Assembly: GCF_000346755.1 (NCBI RefSeq)
Contig: NZ_ANNV01000166.1
Coordinates: 39,683 to 103,682 of the forward strand
DNA: 64,000 nucleotides
Direction of reading: 5' to 3'
DNA from: Pseudomonas sp. CBZ-4
Lineage (GTDB): Bacteria > Pseudomonadota > Gammaproteobacteria > Pseudomonadales > Pseudomonadaceae
This document shows, one piece after another, positions 51,197-59,611 of this stretch; position 1 is the stretch's first letter; each line of letters opens with the position of its first letter. The notes under the pieces were generated by a model. It made no database searches. It was not told the DNA's origin and saw only the letters and a program-made list of their open reading frames with translations. Both the position numbers and the translations under genes were made by a program.

Positions 51197-53509
51197 TCAT
51201 AAGGCGTGCTTTTGTTGCCCGGCCCAGGGCGCCAGCATAAAGCTGAATGCCAGGCCGAGGCTGACCGATAAGCCGAAATTACTCACCGCCGGTGTGCTGG
51301 ACACCGCCAGCAGGCCGAACGACAACCAGGTCGTCAGCGCCGCCAGCAGCGTGCCCAGCAGGCTGACCGCCGGGCCGCCGATCTGCTCGCGCATGAGGAT
51401 CGCGTAATCCACGCTGATGGCCGTGACCAGCAGCAGGCCGAACAGGCTGAACAACGTCAGCGGCTGGCCCAGCCAACCGAGGCTGGCCAGGCTGCACAAT
51501 GCTGCCAGCAACGGCAGGGCGACGATGCGCAGGGCACCGCCAAAGCCGAACGGCAGGATCAGCAACAGCACGATCAGCACGCAGGACATCAATTTCAATT
51601 CAGCGGCGCTGATCTGCGTGTCGGCGAACACCCGGTTCAGGTCGCCTAGGCGATCCACCAGTTGCACGCCGGGCAGATCCACGGCCTGCACCCGCAGCAG
51701 CGCCGGGTTGTTCAAGCCTTGCAGGCTGACCATCGCCGCTACGCCGCCGTCTACCGGGCCCAGCCACAGCGTGCGCCAGGGTTCGGCCAGCGGGCCTTGC
51801 AGTGCAGCGTCGATGTCTTGGGTGGGCAGCGCTTGCAGGTGCGCGACTTCGGCGTGCAGGGCGCTGGCGGGCACGCCGAGGTCCAGCAGCGGTTGCCAGT
51901 GTTGCGCCAGATTGCTCAGCGCATCGCGCAGTGTTTGCTGCTCGGCGGGCAGGCTGACCAGTTGGCTGAGGGCCATGTAGCCTTGGAGCTTGCCCATGTT
52001 CACCAGTTGATCGAGACGCTGGCCCAGGGCGCTTTCCCGTTCCAGCAACTGCTGCTGGTCCTCGGCGCGCACCAGGAAGAACTGGCTGGTGGGCTGGAAC
52101 CCGGTAATCCGCGCCACGGCTTGTGCTTCTTGCAGCAGTTGCGGCGGCGCGCCGATCCATTGGCGAATATCGTTTTTGCTGTTGAGCTGCCACAGGCCAC
52201 CGGCGCAAAACAGCAGCAACAGGGCCAGCAGCGCCGCGCTCGGCACGCGCTTGAGCAGCGATTCGCGCACTAGCCACAGGCATTCGGCGATGCGCAGCGG
52301 CCATTGCGCCGGGCGCAGTTCGACGCCCTTGAGCAGCGCCGGCAACAGGCACACCGCCGACAGGTACGCGCCGACCAGGCCGGCCGCCGAGAACACCGCG
52401 ATTTGCGTCAGCGCCGGGAACGGCGTCCAGGCCAGCGCCAGGTAGCCTATGCAACTGGTCGCCAGGCTCAGGCTCAGCCCCGGCAGCGTCAGGCGCAACG
52501 CCGGCCAGCTGCGCCAGGGTTTCAGGCTCCAGCTTTTCGACAGGTAGTGCAGCGGATAATCCACCGCCACGCCGATCAGGCTGGAGCCCAGCACCAGCGT
52601 CATCACATGCATATGGCCGAACAGCGCCACACAGGCCACCGCGCCGAACAGCATGCCCACCAGCACCGGCACAAACGCCAGCAGCACGCGCCAACGGCGG
52701 AAGGCGAGCAACAGCAGCAACAGGATGCCGACGGTGGCGCCGCCGCCGACCCAGGTGATTTCCCGCGTGGCTTGCTGCTGACCGTTGGCCGCATACAGCA
52801 GCCCGCTGGCGGCGAGCAGCTGCGCGCCTTGCTCGCCGGCTTGGGCACGGCTGGCCTGGAGCAGGTCCGCCACTTGCAGTGGCAGTTTCATGTCGAAGGC
52901 ATTGCCGGTGGTGCGCGCACGCAGCAGCACCCAGCTCTTGCCGTCGGCATCGGCGATCAGCGCGCCGCTGCCGATATCCAACTGCACCGAGCCGTGTTGC
53001 GGCTGGCTGTTCTGGATGCGCCCGGTCAGGCCCAGCCAGTCATCCTGGCTCGGCACCAGGCTGAAGCCGGTGAAGGGGTCGAACAGCGCTTGCACACGCT
53101 GCTGGATGAAGGCGTCGGGTTGTTCGATCAGTTGCTCGCGGTCCTTGGCCGAGAGCATCGCCAGACGCCCGCGCAGCAATTGCTCGCGCAGCGCCGGCAG
53201 GTCGGCTTGCAGGTTCCACTGGACCTTTTCAAACAGCCCGCTGGCTTGCCAGCGCTCGCCCAATTGTTGCGCCACGGCCACCGCTTGCTGGCGGTCGGCA
53301 TGCCCGACCAGCACCAGCATTTCGCGGTTCAGCGGCTCTTGCATGCGCTGTTCGGCTTGCAGCTCCAGGGCGTCCGGCGTGTTGCCCGGCACCAGCTCCA
53401 TCAGGTTCGCCGACAACGGCGCGCCATGGCGCCACTGCCAGCCGGCCAGGGCCAGCACGGCCACCAGCAGGATCAGGAACAGCCGCGGTAACAGACGCTC
53501 ACTGCGCAA
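51197..53509 (-). CDS. MMPL/RND-type exporter of the APE cluster, ApeM-like
   Basis: 770 residues from TTG 53509 (GGAG upstream; no ATG fits). Two repeats, each a periplasmic domain followed by a bundle of transmembrane helices, with a first helix at about 7-24: the RND/MMPL layout. The core motifs GVAVDYPLHYL and TAISVDYAILM are the paired helix-4 acidic motifs for proton coupling. It probably extracts the aryl polyene lipid from the inner membrane to the LolA-like carrier. It overlaps that gene by 11 bases. Confidence 0.9.
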   Translation of the reverse strand: MRSERLLPRLFLILLVAVLALAGWQWRHGAPLSANLMELVPGNTPDALELQAEQRMQEPLNREMLVLVGHADRQQAVAVAQQLGERWQASGLFEKVQWNLQADLPALREQLLRGRLAMLSAKDREQLIEQPDAFIQQRVQALFDPFTGFSLVPSQDDWLGLTGRIQNSQPQHGSVQLDIGSGALIADADGKSWVLLRARTTGNAFDMKLPLQVADLLQASRAQAGEQGAQLLAASGLLYAANGQQQATREITWVGGGATVGILLLLLLAFRRWRVLLAFVPVLVGMLFGAVACVALFGHMHVMTLVLGSSLIGVAVDYPLHYLSKSWSLKPWRSWPALRLTLPGLSLSLATSCIGYLALAWTPFPALTQIAVFSAAGLVGAYLSAVCLLPALLKGVELRPAQWPLRIAECLWLVRESLLKRVPSAALLALLLLFCAGGLWQLNSKNDIRQWIGAPPQLLQEAQAVARITGFQPTSQFFLVRAEDQQQLLERESALGQRLDQLVNMGKLQGYMALSQLVSLPAEQQTLRDALSNLAQHWQPLLDLGVPASALHAEVAHLQALPTQDIDAALQGPLAEPWRTLWLGPVDGGVAAMVSLQGLNNPALLRVQAVDLPGVQLVDRLGDLNRVFADTQISAAELKLMSCVLIVLLLILPFGFGGALRIVALPLLAALCSLASLGWLGQPLTLFSLFGLLLVTAISVDYAILMREQIGGPAVSLLGTLLAALTTWLSFGLLAVSSTPAVSNFGLSVSLGLAFSFMLAPWAGQQKHAL

Positions 53510-54185
53510 AGTCGTGGCGCTCCGCGTCGCTCAAGGGCAGGGCGGCGGTGCTGTCCTGCATGCGCAGCAGGGTGCTGTCGCCCTGGGTTTCCAGCAGCTC
53601 GATGTTCTGCACCAGCTCGCCACCTTCGATATTGATCTGGGTGAAGACTTGTTTCAGCAGCAGCGAGCGTGGGATCAGGGTCAGCTTCCAGTCGTTGGCC
53701 TCGCCTTTCAGTTGCAGCTCGAAGTCACGCTGCAAGCCGCTGCTGTCGCCCTGGAGCACGGCGAGGAACAGACGATTCTGCTCGGCACCGGCGCTCTTGT
53801 TCGGCAGCGGCTGCCAACCCGTGGCGTCACGGCGGGCGATGCCCTGGGCGCTGATGCGGTAGTCCTGTTGCAGCGGGGTTTTCAGCAGCCACAGCAGGCC
53901 GTGGTCCTTGGCGAGGACGAAGGTGCCTTTGCTGACCAGCGGCTGGGGCAGGGCGCGCAGGTGTTTTTCCTGGGTGAAGTTGCCGTGGATCACCGAGGGT
54001 TTGGCGAGCTGGTCGCTGAGCTGCTGCAAGTCAAAAGCATGGGCACTGAAACTCAGGAACAACCCGATCAACAATGTGGGAGCGGGCTTGCCCGCGATGA
54101 GCCTGAGGGCGCTGCGGAGTGTCAGGCGGATTGCGTTATCGTTGACGTCCATCGCGGGCAAGCCCGCTCCCACAGGGGATTTCAT
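53499..54185 (-). CDS. LolA-like periplasmic carrier of the APE cluster, with REPIN in the 5' coding region
   Basis: 228 residues from ATG 54185 (ATGA overlap with the thioesterase stop). The mature LolA-like domain starts at FDLQQLSDQLAKPSVIHGNFTQEK, a good match to outer-membrane lipoprotein carriers. Before it the signal peptide is abnormally long, about 50 residues: residues 5 to 37 are encoded by a complete REPIN (54075-54174), giving VGAGLPAMDV at one arm and IAGKPAPT at the other. The hydrophobic core LLIGLFLSFSAHA remains, so export may still work. Confidence 0.85.
   Translation of the reverse strand: MKSPVGAGLPAMDVNDNAIRLTLRSALRLIAGKPAPTLLIGLFLSFSAHAFDLQQLSDQLAKPSVIHGNFTQEKHLRALPQPLVSKGTFVLAKDHGLLWLLKTPLQQDYRISAQGIARRDATGWQPLPNKSAGAEQNRLFLAVLQGDSSGLQRDFELQLKGEANDWKLTLIPRSLLLKQVFTQINIEGGELVQNIELLETQGDSTLLRMQDSTAALPLSDAERHDFAQ
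54075..54174. repeat. REPIN inside the LolA-like coding sequence
   Basis: Arms TGTGGGAGCGGGCTTGCCCG and complement, both perfect, 100 bases long. It begins 11 bases into the gene and is translated in frame without stops. It is the only REPIN in the window inside a gene. Confidence 0.93.
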
Positions 54186-54607
54186 TTCAAGGCCCTTTCG
54201 ACGGCGTTGGTGAAGATTTTGGGCGAGGCGAGTTGCATCTCGCGACTGGCGATTTCCACGGCCACTTGCACCGTGCTCGCGCGGGTCAACCGCTCGCCAC
54301 TGGCCAGGTCGGTGATCAGGTAATTGACCTTCAAACGGTTCTCCCACTCCACCAAACTGGCGCGCACGTTGATGGTCTGGCCAAACACCGCGCCGCGCAC
54401 GTAGCGCAGCTGCATGTCGATTACCGGCCAGGCGTAGCCCGACTCCAGCATCTGCGTGTAGTTGTGGCCGAGCTTGTCCAGCAGCGCGCAGCGCGCCACT
54501 TCCAGGTACTTCACGTAGTGCCCGTGCCAGACGACGTTCATGGTGTCGACGTCGAAAAACGGCACGAGGATTTCGGTGTCGCAGTGCAGCACGCCGGGGC
54601 TACGCAT
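54182..54607 (-). CDS. Hot-dog thioesterase, ApeK-like
   Basis: 141 residues of the 4-hydroxybenzoyl-CoA/YbgC thioesterase type: the N-terminal active-site region is FFDVDTMNVVWHGHYVKYLE with its catalytic Asp. It probably releases the finished polyene or proofreads the ACPs. It overlaps the ammonia-lyase by 8 bases and the LolA-like gene by 4. Confidence 0.88.
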   Translation of the reverse strand: MRSPGVLHCDTEILVPFFDVDTMNVVWHGHYVKYLEVARCALLDKLGHNYTQMLESGYAWPVIDMQLRYVRGAVFGQTINVRASLVEWENRLKVNYLITDLASGERLTRASTVQVAVEIASREMQLASPKIFTNAVERALK

Positions 54608-56141
54608 GCAGCCTCCAGTGTTGCGCGGCGATGCGTTGCAGGCACAGGCGCAGTTCGCCTTCGAGGGCGCGGTCTTCGATCACTGGCGGGAAGTCCTGCG
54701 CCAGTTGTTCGTGCATCGCCGCCAGCGCGGGAGGCAGCGGGCGTGCATCGGCGGCCTGGGCGCGCAGCCACACGCCTTGGTTGGCGGCAAGCAAGGTGGC
54801 GGCAGCGACCTGTTCGGTCAGTTCCAGCACGCGGATCGCATCGCGGGCGGCGATGGTGCCCATGCTCACTTTGTCCTGGTTGTGGCATTCGGTGGAACGC
54901 GAGAACACGCTGGCCGGCATCGTATTTTTCAGCGCTTCGGCGGTCCAGGCGCTGGTGCCGATCTGCACGGCCTTGAAGCCGTGGTTGATCATCGCGCGAT
55001 CCTCCGGGGCGCCGGACAGGTTGCTTGGCAGGCCGTGGTTGTAGCGCACGTCCACCAGCAGCGCGAGCTGGCGGTCGAGCAGGTCGGCGACGTTGGCCAC
55101 CAGGGTCTTGAGGCTGTCCATGGCGAAGGCAATGTGGCCGCCGTAGAAGTGCCCGCCGTGGAGCACGCGCTCTTCTTCGGCGTCGATGATCGGGTTGTCG
55201 TTGGCGCTGTTCAGTTCGATCTCGATGAACGACCGCAGCCAGTTCAGGCTGTCAGCCAGCACGCCGAGGACGTGGGGTGCGCAGCGCAGCGAGTAGCGGT
55301 CCTGCAAGCGATGCAGCGGCGCGGTCGGTGCATCGATGGCCAGGTCCTTGCGCAGCCAGGCGGCGACTTGCATCTGCCCCGGGTGCGGCTTGGCGGCGAA
55401 CAGGCGCTCGTCGAAGTGTTCCGGGTTGCCTTGCAGCGCCACCACGTTCAGCGCGGTGATGCGCGTGGCCAGTTGCAGCAGGTAGTCGGCGCGGGCGAAG
55501 GCCAGGCACGCGAGACCGGTCATCACGGCGGTGCCGTTCATCAGCGCGAGGGCTTCTTTCGGGCGCAGCACCAGCGGGTCCCAGCCCAGTTCGCGATGCA
55601 CGTCGGCGGCCTGGCGGCGTTCGCCACGGAACATCACTTCGCGCTCGCCGGACAAGGTCGCAGCCACGTAGGACAGCGGCGTCAAATCACCGCTGGCGCC
55701 CACCGAGCCTTCTTCCGGGATCAGCGGCAGCACGTCGTGTTCAAGGAAGGCATGCAGGCGCTCCAGCAGCTCCACGCGCACGCCGGACACGCCGTGGCAC
55801 AGCGACTGCAAACGCGCGGCCAGCACGGCGCGGGTGGCTTGCGCATCGAGCAGCTTGCCCAGGCCGCACCCGTGGAAGGTGTAGAGGTGACGCGGCAGCG
55901 CTTCGACGTGCTGCAACGGCACGGCCACCACGCACGAGTCGCCGTAGCCGGTGGTCACGCCGTAGATCACGCCTTCCTTGTCCAGCAGCGAGTCGAGGAA
56001 CTGCGCGCCCTTGGCGATGCGCTGGCGGTAGGCGGCATCGCCCTGCAATTGGGTAGGCGCCTGACGGTTGGCCAGGGCCAGCACGTCTTCGATGCGCAAA
56101 GCGCGTTCGCCAAAGGTTACCGGCTCAAGATGCGTGGTCAT
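54600..56141 (-). CDS. Aromatic amino acid ammonia-lyase (HAL/TAL family) of the APE cluster
   Basis: 513 residues from ATG 56141. The MIO cofactor forms from A149-S150-G151 in GSVGASGDLTPL; Tyr60 in IYGVTTGYGDS is the catalytic Tyr. The substrate-selectivity pair is Phe89-His90 (YTFHGCG), unlike the Ser-His of classical histidine lyases, which argues against histidine. By analogy with flexirubin and xanthomonadin-type clusters it would deaminate tyrosine to p-coumarate for the aryl starter. It overlaps the acyltransferase gene by 17 bases. Confidence 0.9.
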   Translation of the reverse strand: MTTHLEPVTFGERALRIEDVLALANRQAPTQLQGDAAYRQRIAKGAQFLDSLLDKEGVIYGVTTGYGDSCVVAVPLQHVEALPRHLYTFHGCGLGKLLDAQATRAVLAARLQSLCHGVSGVRVELLERLHAFLEHDVLPLIPEEGSVGASGDLTPLSYVAATLSGEREVMFRGERRQAADVHRELGWDPLVLRPKEALALMNGTAVMTGLACLAFARADYLLQLATRITALNVVALQGNPEHFDERLFAAKPHPGQMQVAAWLRKDLAIDAPTAPLHRLQDRYSLRCAPHVLGVLADSLNWLRSFIEIELNSANDNPIIDAEEERVLHGGHFYGGHIAFAMDSLKTLVANVADLLDRQLALLVDVRYNHGLPSNLSGAPEDRAMINHGFKAVQIGTSAWTAEALKNTMPASVFSRSTECHNQDKVSMGTIAARDAIRVLELTEQVAAATLLAANQGVWLRAQAADARPLPPALAAMHEQLAQDFPPVIEDRALEGELRLCLQRIAAQHWRLHA

Positions 56142-57060
56142 CGGTCTTCCAGAAAGGGTAAAAGTTGAACCATTGTTGGGGCGCTTCCAGGCAGAACTGG
56201 CCCAGGCGTGCGGCATAGCGTGCGGTCCACAGGGCTATGACCTGCTCGCGGGTATTACGTTTCCATTCGATCAAATCGGCGAAAGGCTCGATGGTCAGGC
56301 GATAGCGGCTTTTGTGCTTGAGGCACATCAGCAGGTTCACCGGGCATTTGAGCAGGCCGGCCAGCAGCCACGGGCCTTGGGGGAAGGCGGCGGCGTGGCC
56401 GAGGAAGTCCACGCGCACCGTGCGCCCGCCGTGCAGCGGCACGCGGTCGCCGGCGATGGCCAGCCATTCGCCGTCGTCCAGGCGTTGGCTGAGCAGCAGC
56501 ATGGTGGTCGGGTCCAGTTCGCTGACCTGGATCAGGCGCAAGTGCGTCGCCCCGGCTTCGCCCAGCAGGCGGTTGAATTGTTCGGCGTGCTTGGTGTGCA
56601 CCAGCACGTTCATGGTCACTTGTTCGCCGATCTCGGCGAGGGCGCGGCACACTTCGAGGTTGCCCAGGTGCGCGCCCACCAGCATCTGCCCGCGCTCGCC
56701 GCGCAGTTGCCCGCGCAACTTGGCCGGGTCGTTGATCTCGATCTGTTCCAGGCGCAGCTTGCCGTTCCACACGTCGAGCTTGTCGAGCAGGGAGTCGGCG
56801 AAGGCCATGAACTGGCCGAAGACGCGCCTGTGGGTGGGGCGCAGGTCATCGCGCCCGCTCCAGTCGGCCAGGCGCTGCTGGTATTGCCAGGCGCTGTGGC
56901 GTGCGGTGCGGCCGAACAGGAAGAAGTACAGGACGATGGCGTACAGCAGCGGGCTCAACACGCGGCGGCCAAGGACCTTGGCGGCGAACGCGGTGAGTTT
57001 CATCAGCAGGAAGCTGCCGCGCTCCTCGCGGTCGGCCCAGTGCTTGGTGCTGTCGCTCAT
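56125..57060 (-). CDS. LpxL/HtrB-type acyltransferase of the APE cluster
   Basis: 311 residues from ATG 57060 (ATGA overlap with the glycosyltransferase). One N-terminal hydrophobic segment, then the lipid A acyltransferase-like region with GAHLGNLEVCRAL (His and Glu of the HX4(D/E) motif). In the reference systems this activity is the C-terminal half of a glycosyltransferase-acyltransferase protein (ApeJ); here the two are separate overlapping genes. It probably acylates the lipid carrier of the polyene. Confidence 0.86.
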   Translation of the reverse strand: MSDSTKHWADREERGSFLLMKLTAFAAKVLGRRVLSPLLYAIVLYFFLFGRTARHSAWQYQQRLADWSGRDDLRPTHRRVFGQFMAFADSLLDKLDVWNGKLRLEQIEINDPAKLRGQLRGERGQMLVGAHLGNLEVCRALAEIGEQVTMNVLVHTKHAEQFNRLLGEAGATHLRLIQVSELDPTTMLLLSQRLDDGEWLAIAGDRVPLHGGRTVRVDFLGHAAAFPQGPWLLAGLLKCPVNLLMCLKHKSRYRLTIEPFADLIEWKRNTREQVIALWTARYAARLGQFCLEAPQQWFNFYPFWKTDDHAS

Positions 57061-57791
57061 GCCTGCCACCGCCGCCACAGGATCATCGGCGAGCGCACCA
57101 ACATGCCGAAGAACAAGCGGGTGTGCATCGCCGAGATGCGCACGTTGTCGCGGAACAGGCGGAAGTGCGACAGGCCGTCCGCCGGGTAATGCACGCGGGT
57201 CGGCAGCCAGCGCATCGGCTGGTTGCGCCAGGCCAGGCGCACGAGGATGTCGGAGTCGAAATCCATGCGCGTGCCGATGTAGGCCGAGTCCATCAGCGCC
57301 AGCGTGGGGGCCAGCGGGTACACGCGAAAGCCGCACATGGAGTCGCGGATCTGTAGCGACAGGGTGTTGATCCACACCCATACGTGGGTCAGGTAACGCG
57401 CGTAGAGGCGACCTTTGGGCACGCTGTCGTCGTATTCGGGGTAGCCGCAGATGATTGCGCTGGGGTGGGTGCGTGAGGCGTCGAGGAAGGTGTCGACGTC
57501 GCGCAGGTCGTGCTGGCCGTCGGCGTCCACTTGCAGGGCGTGGCTGAAGCCCAGGCGCGCGGCTTCGCGGAAACCGGCCATGACCGCGCCGCCCTTGCCC
57601 TGGTTGTTTGGCAGGGTCAGCAAGGTGACGTTATCCAGGGTTGCCAATTGCGCCAGCACCGCCGCGCAGGCCGGGCTGCTGCCGTCGTCTACCAGCAGGC
57701 AGGGCAGGCCGCTGTGCAACAGGCTGTGGATCACGGCGGGGACGGCGGGTTTGTGGGTGTAGACCGGGATCAGGGCGCAGGGGTTATGCAT
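57057..57791 (-). CDS. Family 2 glycosyltransferase of the APE cluster
   Basis: 244 residues from ATG 57791 (MHNPCALIPVYTH), with AGGAG at 9-base spacing. An upstream in-frame extension through REP sequence to 57938 is not a real N-terminus. GT2 marks are ALIPVYTHKPAVPAV, VDDGSS and the DXD motif VDADGQHD. It probably adds a sugar to the APE lipid anchor. Two REP sequences separate it from the ligase gene, the only large gap in the cluster. Confidence 0.88.
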   Translation of the reverse strand: MHNPCALIPVYTHKPAVPAVIHSLLHSGLPCLLVDDGSSPACAAVLAQLATLDNVTLLTLPNNQGKGGAVMAGFREAARLGFSHALQVDADGQHDLRDVDTFLDASRTHPSAIICGYPEYDDSVPKGRLYARYLTHVWVWINTLSLQIRDSMCGFRVYPLAPTLALMDSAYIGTRMDFDSDILVRLAWRNQPMRWLPTRVHYPADGLSHFRLFRDNVRISAMHTRLFFGMLVRSPMILWRRWQA

Positions 57792-57821
57792 GATCGCAGT
57801 CTCCTGGTTGACCGCGTCGCC

Positions 57822-57921
57822 TGCATCGCGGGCAAGCCCGCTCCCACATTTGATCTGCTGTATGCGGGAGATATGTGGCTGGCACAGGTCCAGTGTGGGA
57901 GCGGGCTTGCCCGCGATTGAG
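57822..57921. repeat. Outward-facing pair of REP sequences inside the APE operon
   Basis: A right-type arm (GCATCGCGGGCAAGCCCGCTCCCACA, ending 57848) is followed about 48 bases later by a left-type arm (TGTGGGAGCGGGCTTGCCCGCGA, from 57896). The order is the reverse of a normal REPIN. It fills the 149-base gap between the ligase and glycosyltransferase genes. Confidence 0.88.
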
Positions 57922-57940
57922 CGCGAAGCGCTCACCAAAC

Positions 57941-59611
57941 CTATGCATGCTCAGTCTCCAGCAAAATCCGCCCACTGGAGCAGGCCGCGTCGCCATTGCG
58001 ATAGGCGAAGTACAGCTTGCCGCGCTCCTGGTCGAAGCGCAGGTGCAGTTCGACCCGGTCGCCTGGGCGCACCAGTTGCTGGAACTTGAGCACTTCCATC
58101 CCGGCAAAGGTCGTCGGCAAATCGAGCAGTTGCTGGCCGAGGTTGAACGCCCATTCGATCTGCACCACGCCCGGCAACACCGGTGTGACCGGGAAGTGGC
58201 CGCTGAAGTAGGCCAGGTCGGGTGGGATGCTCAGTTGCAAGGTCCACTCACCGTTGGCTTCGACTTGCTCCAATACTTCCGGCGCCTTTGGCCGTGGCGC
58301 CAGCAGCAACGCCTCGACTTGGGCTTGGGGCAGTTTGCCTTGGCTGTTGAGCGGCAGCTGGCGCAGTAAGCGCCAGCGACGCGGCAGCGCCAGGGCTTCG
58401 CAGTGTTGGCTCAGATGCTGGCGCAGGGTTTGGGTCAGCGTGCGCCGGCCCTGATTGCGCAAGGCATGCAGGCCCTCGGCGCTCAGCACCACCAATGCAC
58501 CGAGTGACGCGCGGTTTTCCTGTACCACGCCCAAGCGGGTTTCGGCGACCCACGGGTGGGCCATCAGCGCTTGTTCGAGCATGGGCAGGGAGATGCGTTT
58601 TTCTTCCAGCTTGACGATGCGGTCCAGGCGCCCGAGCAGTTCGAAGCGGCCATCGGCGTGGATGCGCGCGGCGTCGGCGGTCTGTTCGACATGCCCGGCG
58701 GGCAGGTAGGGCGAAGCGATGCGCAGGGCGCCGTCGGCGTCCTGGCTCAACTCCACGTCGGCGAACGGCTGCCAGGGCTGCGCGCCTTGGCGCCAGGCGA
58801 TGCCGCCGGTTTCCGAGCTGCCGAGGATTTCCGTCGGCCATTGCTGCAGGCGGTCGTACAGCTCGCCAGCGGCCTCGATGGGCAACGCGCCGCCGGAGGA
58901 AAAAACCCGCGACACCTGGCTCAGCGCCGGCCAGTCGAGGTTGTCGCCCATGCGCTTGAGCAGCGCCGGGCTGGCGACCCAGGCGAATTGTGGGTGTTCG
59001 CGGCTGGCGCGCTGCAAGTCCTCGGGAAAGGCCAGTTGCTTGCGCACAAAGGCGCGCCCGGCGCACAGCGGCCACAGCACGCGGAACAGCAGGCCGTAGA
59101 TATGTTGGGTGGCGACGCTGCCGATGATGCAGGCGCTTTTCAAGTCTGCGCCCCACAGGGTTTCCAGGGCGTCGACTTCGTTGGCCAGTTGGCGCAGGGA
59201 CTTGTCGATGCGCTTGGGCTCGCCGCTGGAGCCGGAGGTGCACAGGCTCAGTTGGCAGGCGTCGAGGTCCAGCGCCGCCGCGCTCAACGGCGCTTGATAC
59301 AGCGCGTCGAGGTGCGTCGCGTCGGTCAACCAGGCGTCGACGGCAGTGTCCCAGCGTTGCCGGGTTTGCGCTTGCAGGTCGGCCGGCAGCAGCACGCTGA
59401 CCCCGGCGCGCCAGGCACCCAGCAGGGCAATCGCCAGGAGACCGGCGTCTTCCAGGTGCACGGCGACGCGCTGGATACCGCGCGCGCGCAGCCCCGCCGC
59501 CAGGCTCAGGGACTGCTCCCACAGCTGGGCGTGATTCATTGCAGGTTCGGTGGTGACCGGACGCTGTTCCAGCGGCTCAAGCAGCAAGTGCTCAAGTTTC
59601 AACCCATTCAT
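57941..59611 (-). CDS. Fused acyl-ACP ligase and hot-dog dehydratase (ApeH-ApeI type)
   Basis: 556 residues from ATG 59611 (ATGA overlap with the membrane protein). Residues 1 to about 440 are an AMP-forming ligase: LCTSGSSGEPKRIDK, GSSETGGIAWR, GRLDRIVKLEEKRISL and catalytic Lys in NSQGKLPQ. Residues about 450-556 are a hot-dog dehydratase with His472 in FSGHFPVTPVLPG. In the described APE pathways these are two proteins: ApeH loads the aryl acid onto an ACP and ApeI dehydrates. No stop or internal start separates them here. Confidence 0.9.
   Translation of the reverse strand: MNGLKLEHLLLEPLEQRPVTTEPAMNHAQLWEQSLSLAAGLRARGIQRVAVHLEDAGLLAIALLGAWRAGVSVLLPADLQAQTRQRWDTAVDAWLTDATHLDALYQAPLSAAALDLDACQLSLCTSGSSGEPKRIDKSLRQLANEVDALETLWGADLKSACIIGSVATQHIYGLLFRVLWPLCAGRAFVRKQLAFPEDLQRASREHPQFAWVASPALLKRMGDNLDWPALSQVSRVFSSGGALPIEAAGELYDRLQQWPTEILGSSETGGIAWRQGAQPWQPFADVELSQDADGALRIASPYLPAGHVEQTADAARIHADGRFELLGRLDRIVKLEEKRISLPMLEQALMAHPWVAETRLGVVQENRASLGALVVLSAEGLHALRNQGRRTLTQTLRQHLSQHCEALALPRRWRLLRQLPLNSQGKLPQAQVEALLLAPRPKAPEVLEQVEANGEWTLQLSIPPDLAYFSGHFPVTPVLPGVVQIEWAFNLGQQLLDLPTTFAGMEVLKFQQLVRPGDRVELHLRFDQERGKLYFAYRNGDAACSSGRILLETEHA

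Noticed and set aside
54540..56168. 542-codon plus-strand frame opposite the ammonia-lyase
   Set aside because: Antisense shadow; the MIO-containing lyase on the minus strand is the real gene.
57792..57938. In-frame 49-residue N-terminal extension of the APE glycosyltransferase
   Set aside because: It is translated REP sequence (contains SIAGKPAPT and GSGLARD); ATG 57791 has a good AGGAG site and starts exactly at the GT2 domain.
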